The position numbers were made by a program, and so were the translations under genes. 64,000 nt of DNA, from contig CP060501.1 of the NCBI GenBank assembly GCA_024760545.1, positions 620,001 through 684,000 of the forward strand, read 5' to 3'. The notes beneath the pieces were generated by a model. It worked only from the letters and a program-made list of their open reading frames with translations, had not been told where the DNA came from and did no database searches. Position 1 is the first letter of the stretch. Each line of letters begins with the position of its first letter. Of this stretch, positions 63,993-64,000 are shown piece after piece. Source of the DNA: Nitrospira sp. (GTDB lineage: Bacteria; Nitrospirota; Nitrospiria; Nitrospirales; Nitrospiraceae).

Positions 63993-64000
63993 ACGTATGG

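Overview
The window is a bacterial chromosome segment of about 55-57 % G+C. The gene set fits a Nitrospira-like member of the Nitrospirota: a SmbP-like metal-binding protein, SEL1-repeat lipoproteins, a SulP-carbonic anhydrase fusion, a squalene/phytoene synthase next to a cupredoxin, NtrY/NtrX-type regulators and response regulators ending in CxxC modules. The genus is inferred from overall gene style, not from a marker gene.

Layout. 1-3.1 kb: the start of an MGH1-like glycosidase and a secreted beta-helix protein. 3.1-6.2 kb: coaE, trxB, thiI and tRNA-Ser(CGA). 6.4-12.5 kb: a DUF2779 nuclease-like protein, a MATE exporter, a beta-carbonic anhydrase and a SulP-carbonic anhydrase fusion. 12.6-15.7 kb: a minus-strand run of small envelope proteins holding two paralogous pairs. 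15.8-20.1 kb: a ketopantoate-reductase-like fusion, a sirtuin, a HAD phosphatase, a divergent response regulator and an unlisted 39-residue basic protein. 20.2-30.2 kb: housekeeping genes on the plus strand (valS, nadC, birA, coaX, grpE-dnaK-dnaJ, rsmE). 30.2-34.7 kb: envelope genes, including an exported YqgE-like protein, a frameshifted outer-membrane protein, two SEL1 lipoproteins and a cytochrome c. 34.7-39.8 kb: queC, a DksA/TraR-type protein, apt, a sigma factor and acyP read as a group, then tRNA-Pro(CGG) with two decayed tRNA-like repeats, then ald.

39.9-42.4 kb is an accessory patch: a basic KGG-motif protein, a 21-codon ORF with a strong ribosome binding site, and an IS1-like transposase gene with a near-consensus promoter followed by a membrane protein. 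42.5-49.5 kb carries small Fe-S proteins, a squalene/phytoene synthase overlapping a cupredoxin gene, htpX and an MFS transporter. 49.7-54.5 kb holds a YqeY protein and a signalling block (response regulator, diguanylate cyclase, hybrid kinase, HPt protein). After tRNA-Ala(CGC) comes a second small accessory patch with another KGG protein and the SmbP-like gene, then a DUF72 protein and purMN. The right end holds a third CxxC response regulator and an NtrX/NtrY-like pair running to the window edge.

How the genes work together. The most coherent modules are: inorganic carbon handling (two carbonic anhydrase genes plus a SulP transporter), proteostasis (GrpE/DnaK/DnaJ, HtpX), cofactor synthesis (CoA, NAD, biotinylation), a multistep phosphorelay with c-di-GMP output, and purine synthesis/salvage (PurM, PurN, Apt). 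No CRISPR array, prophage or complete insertion sequence was seen.
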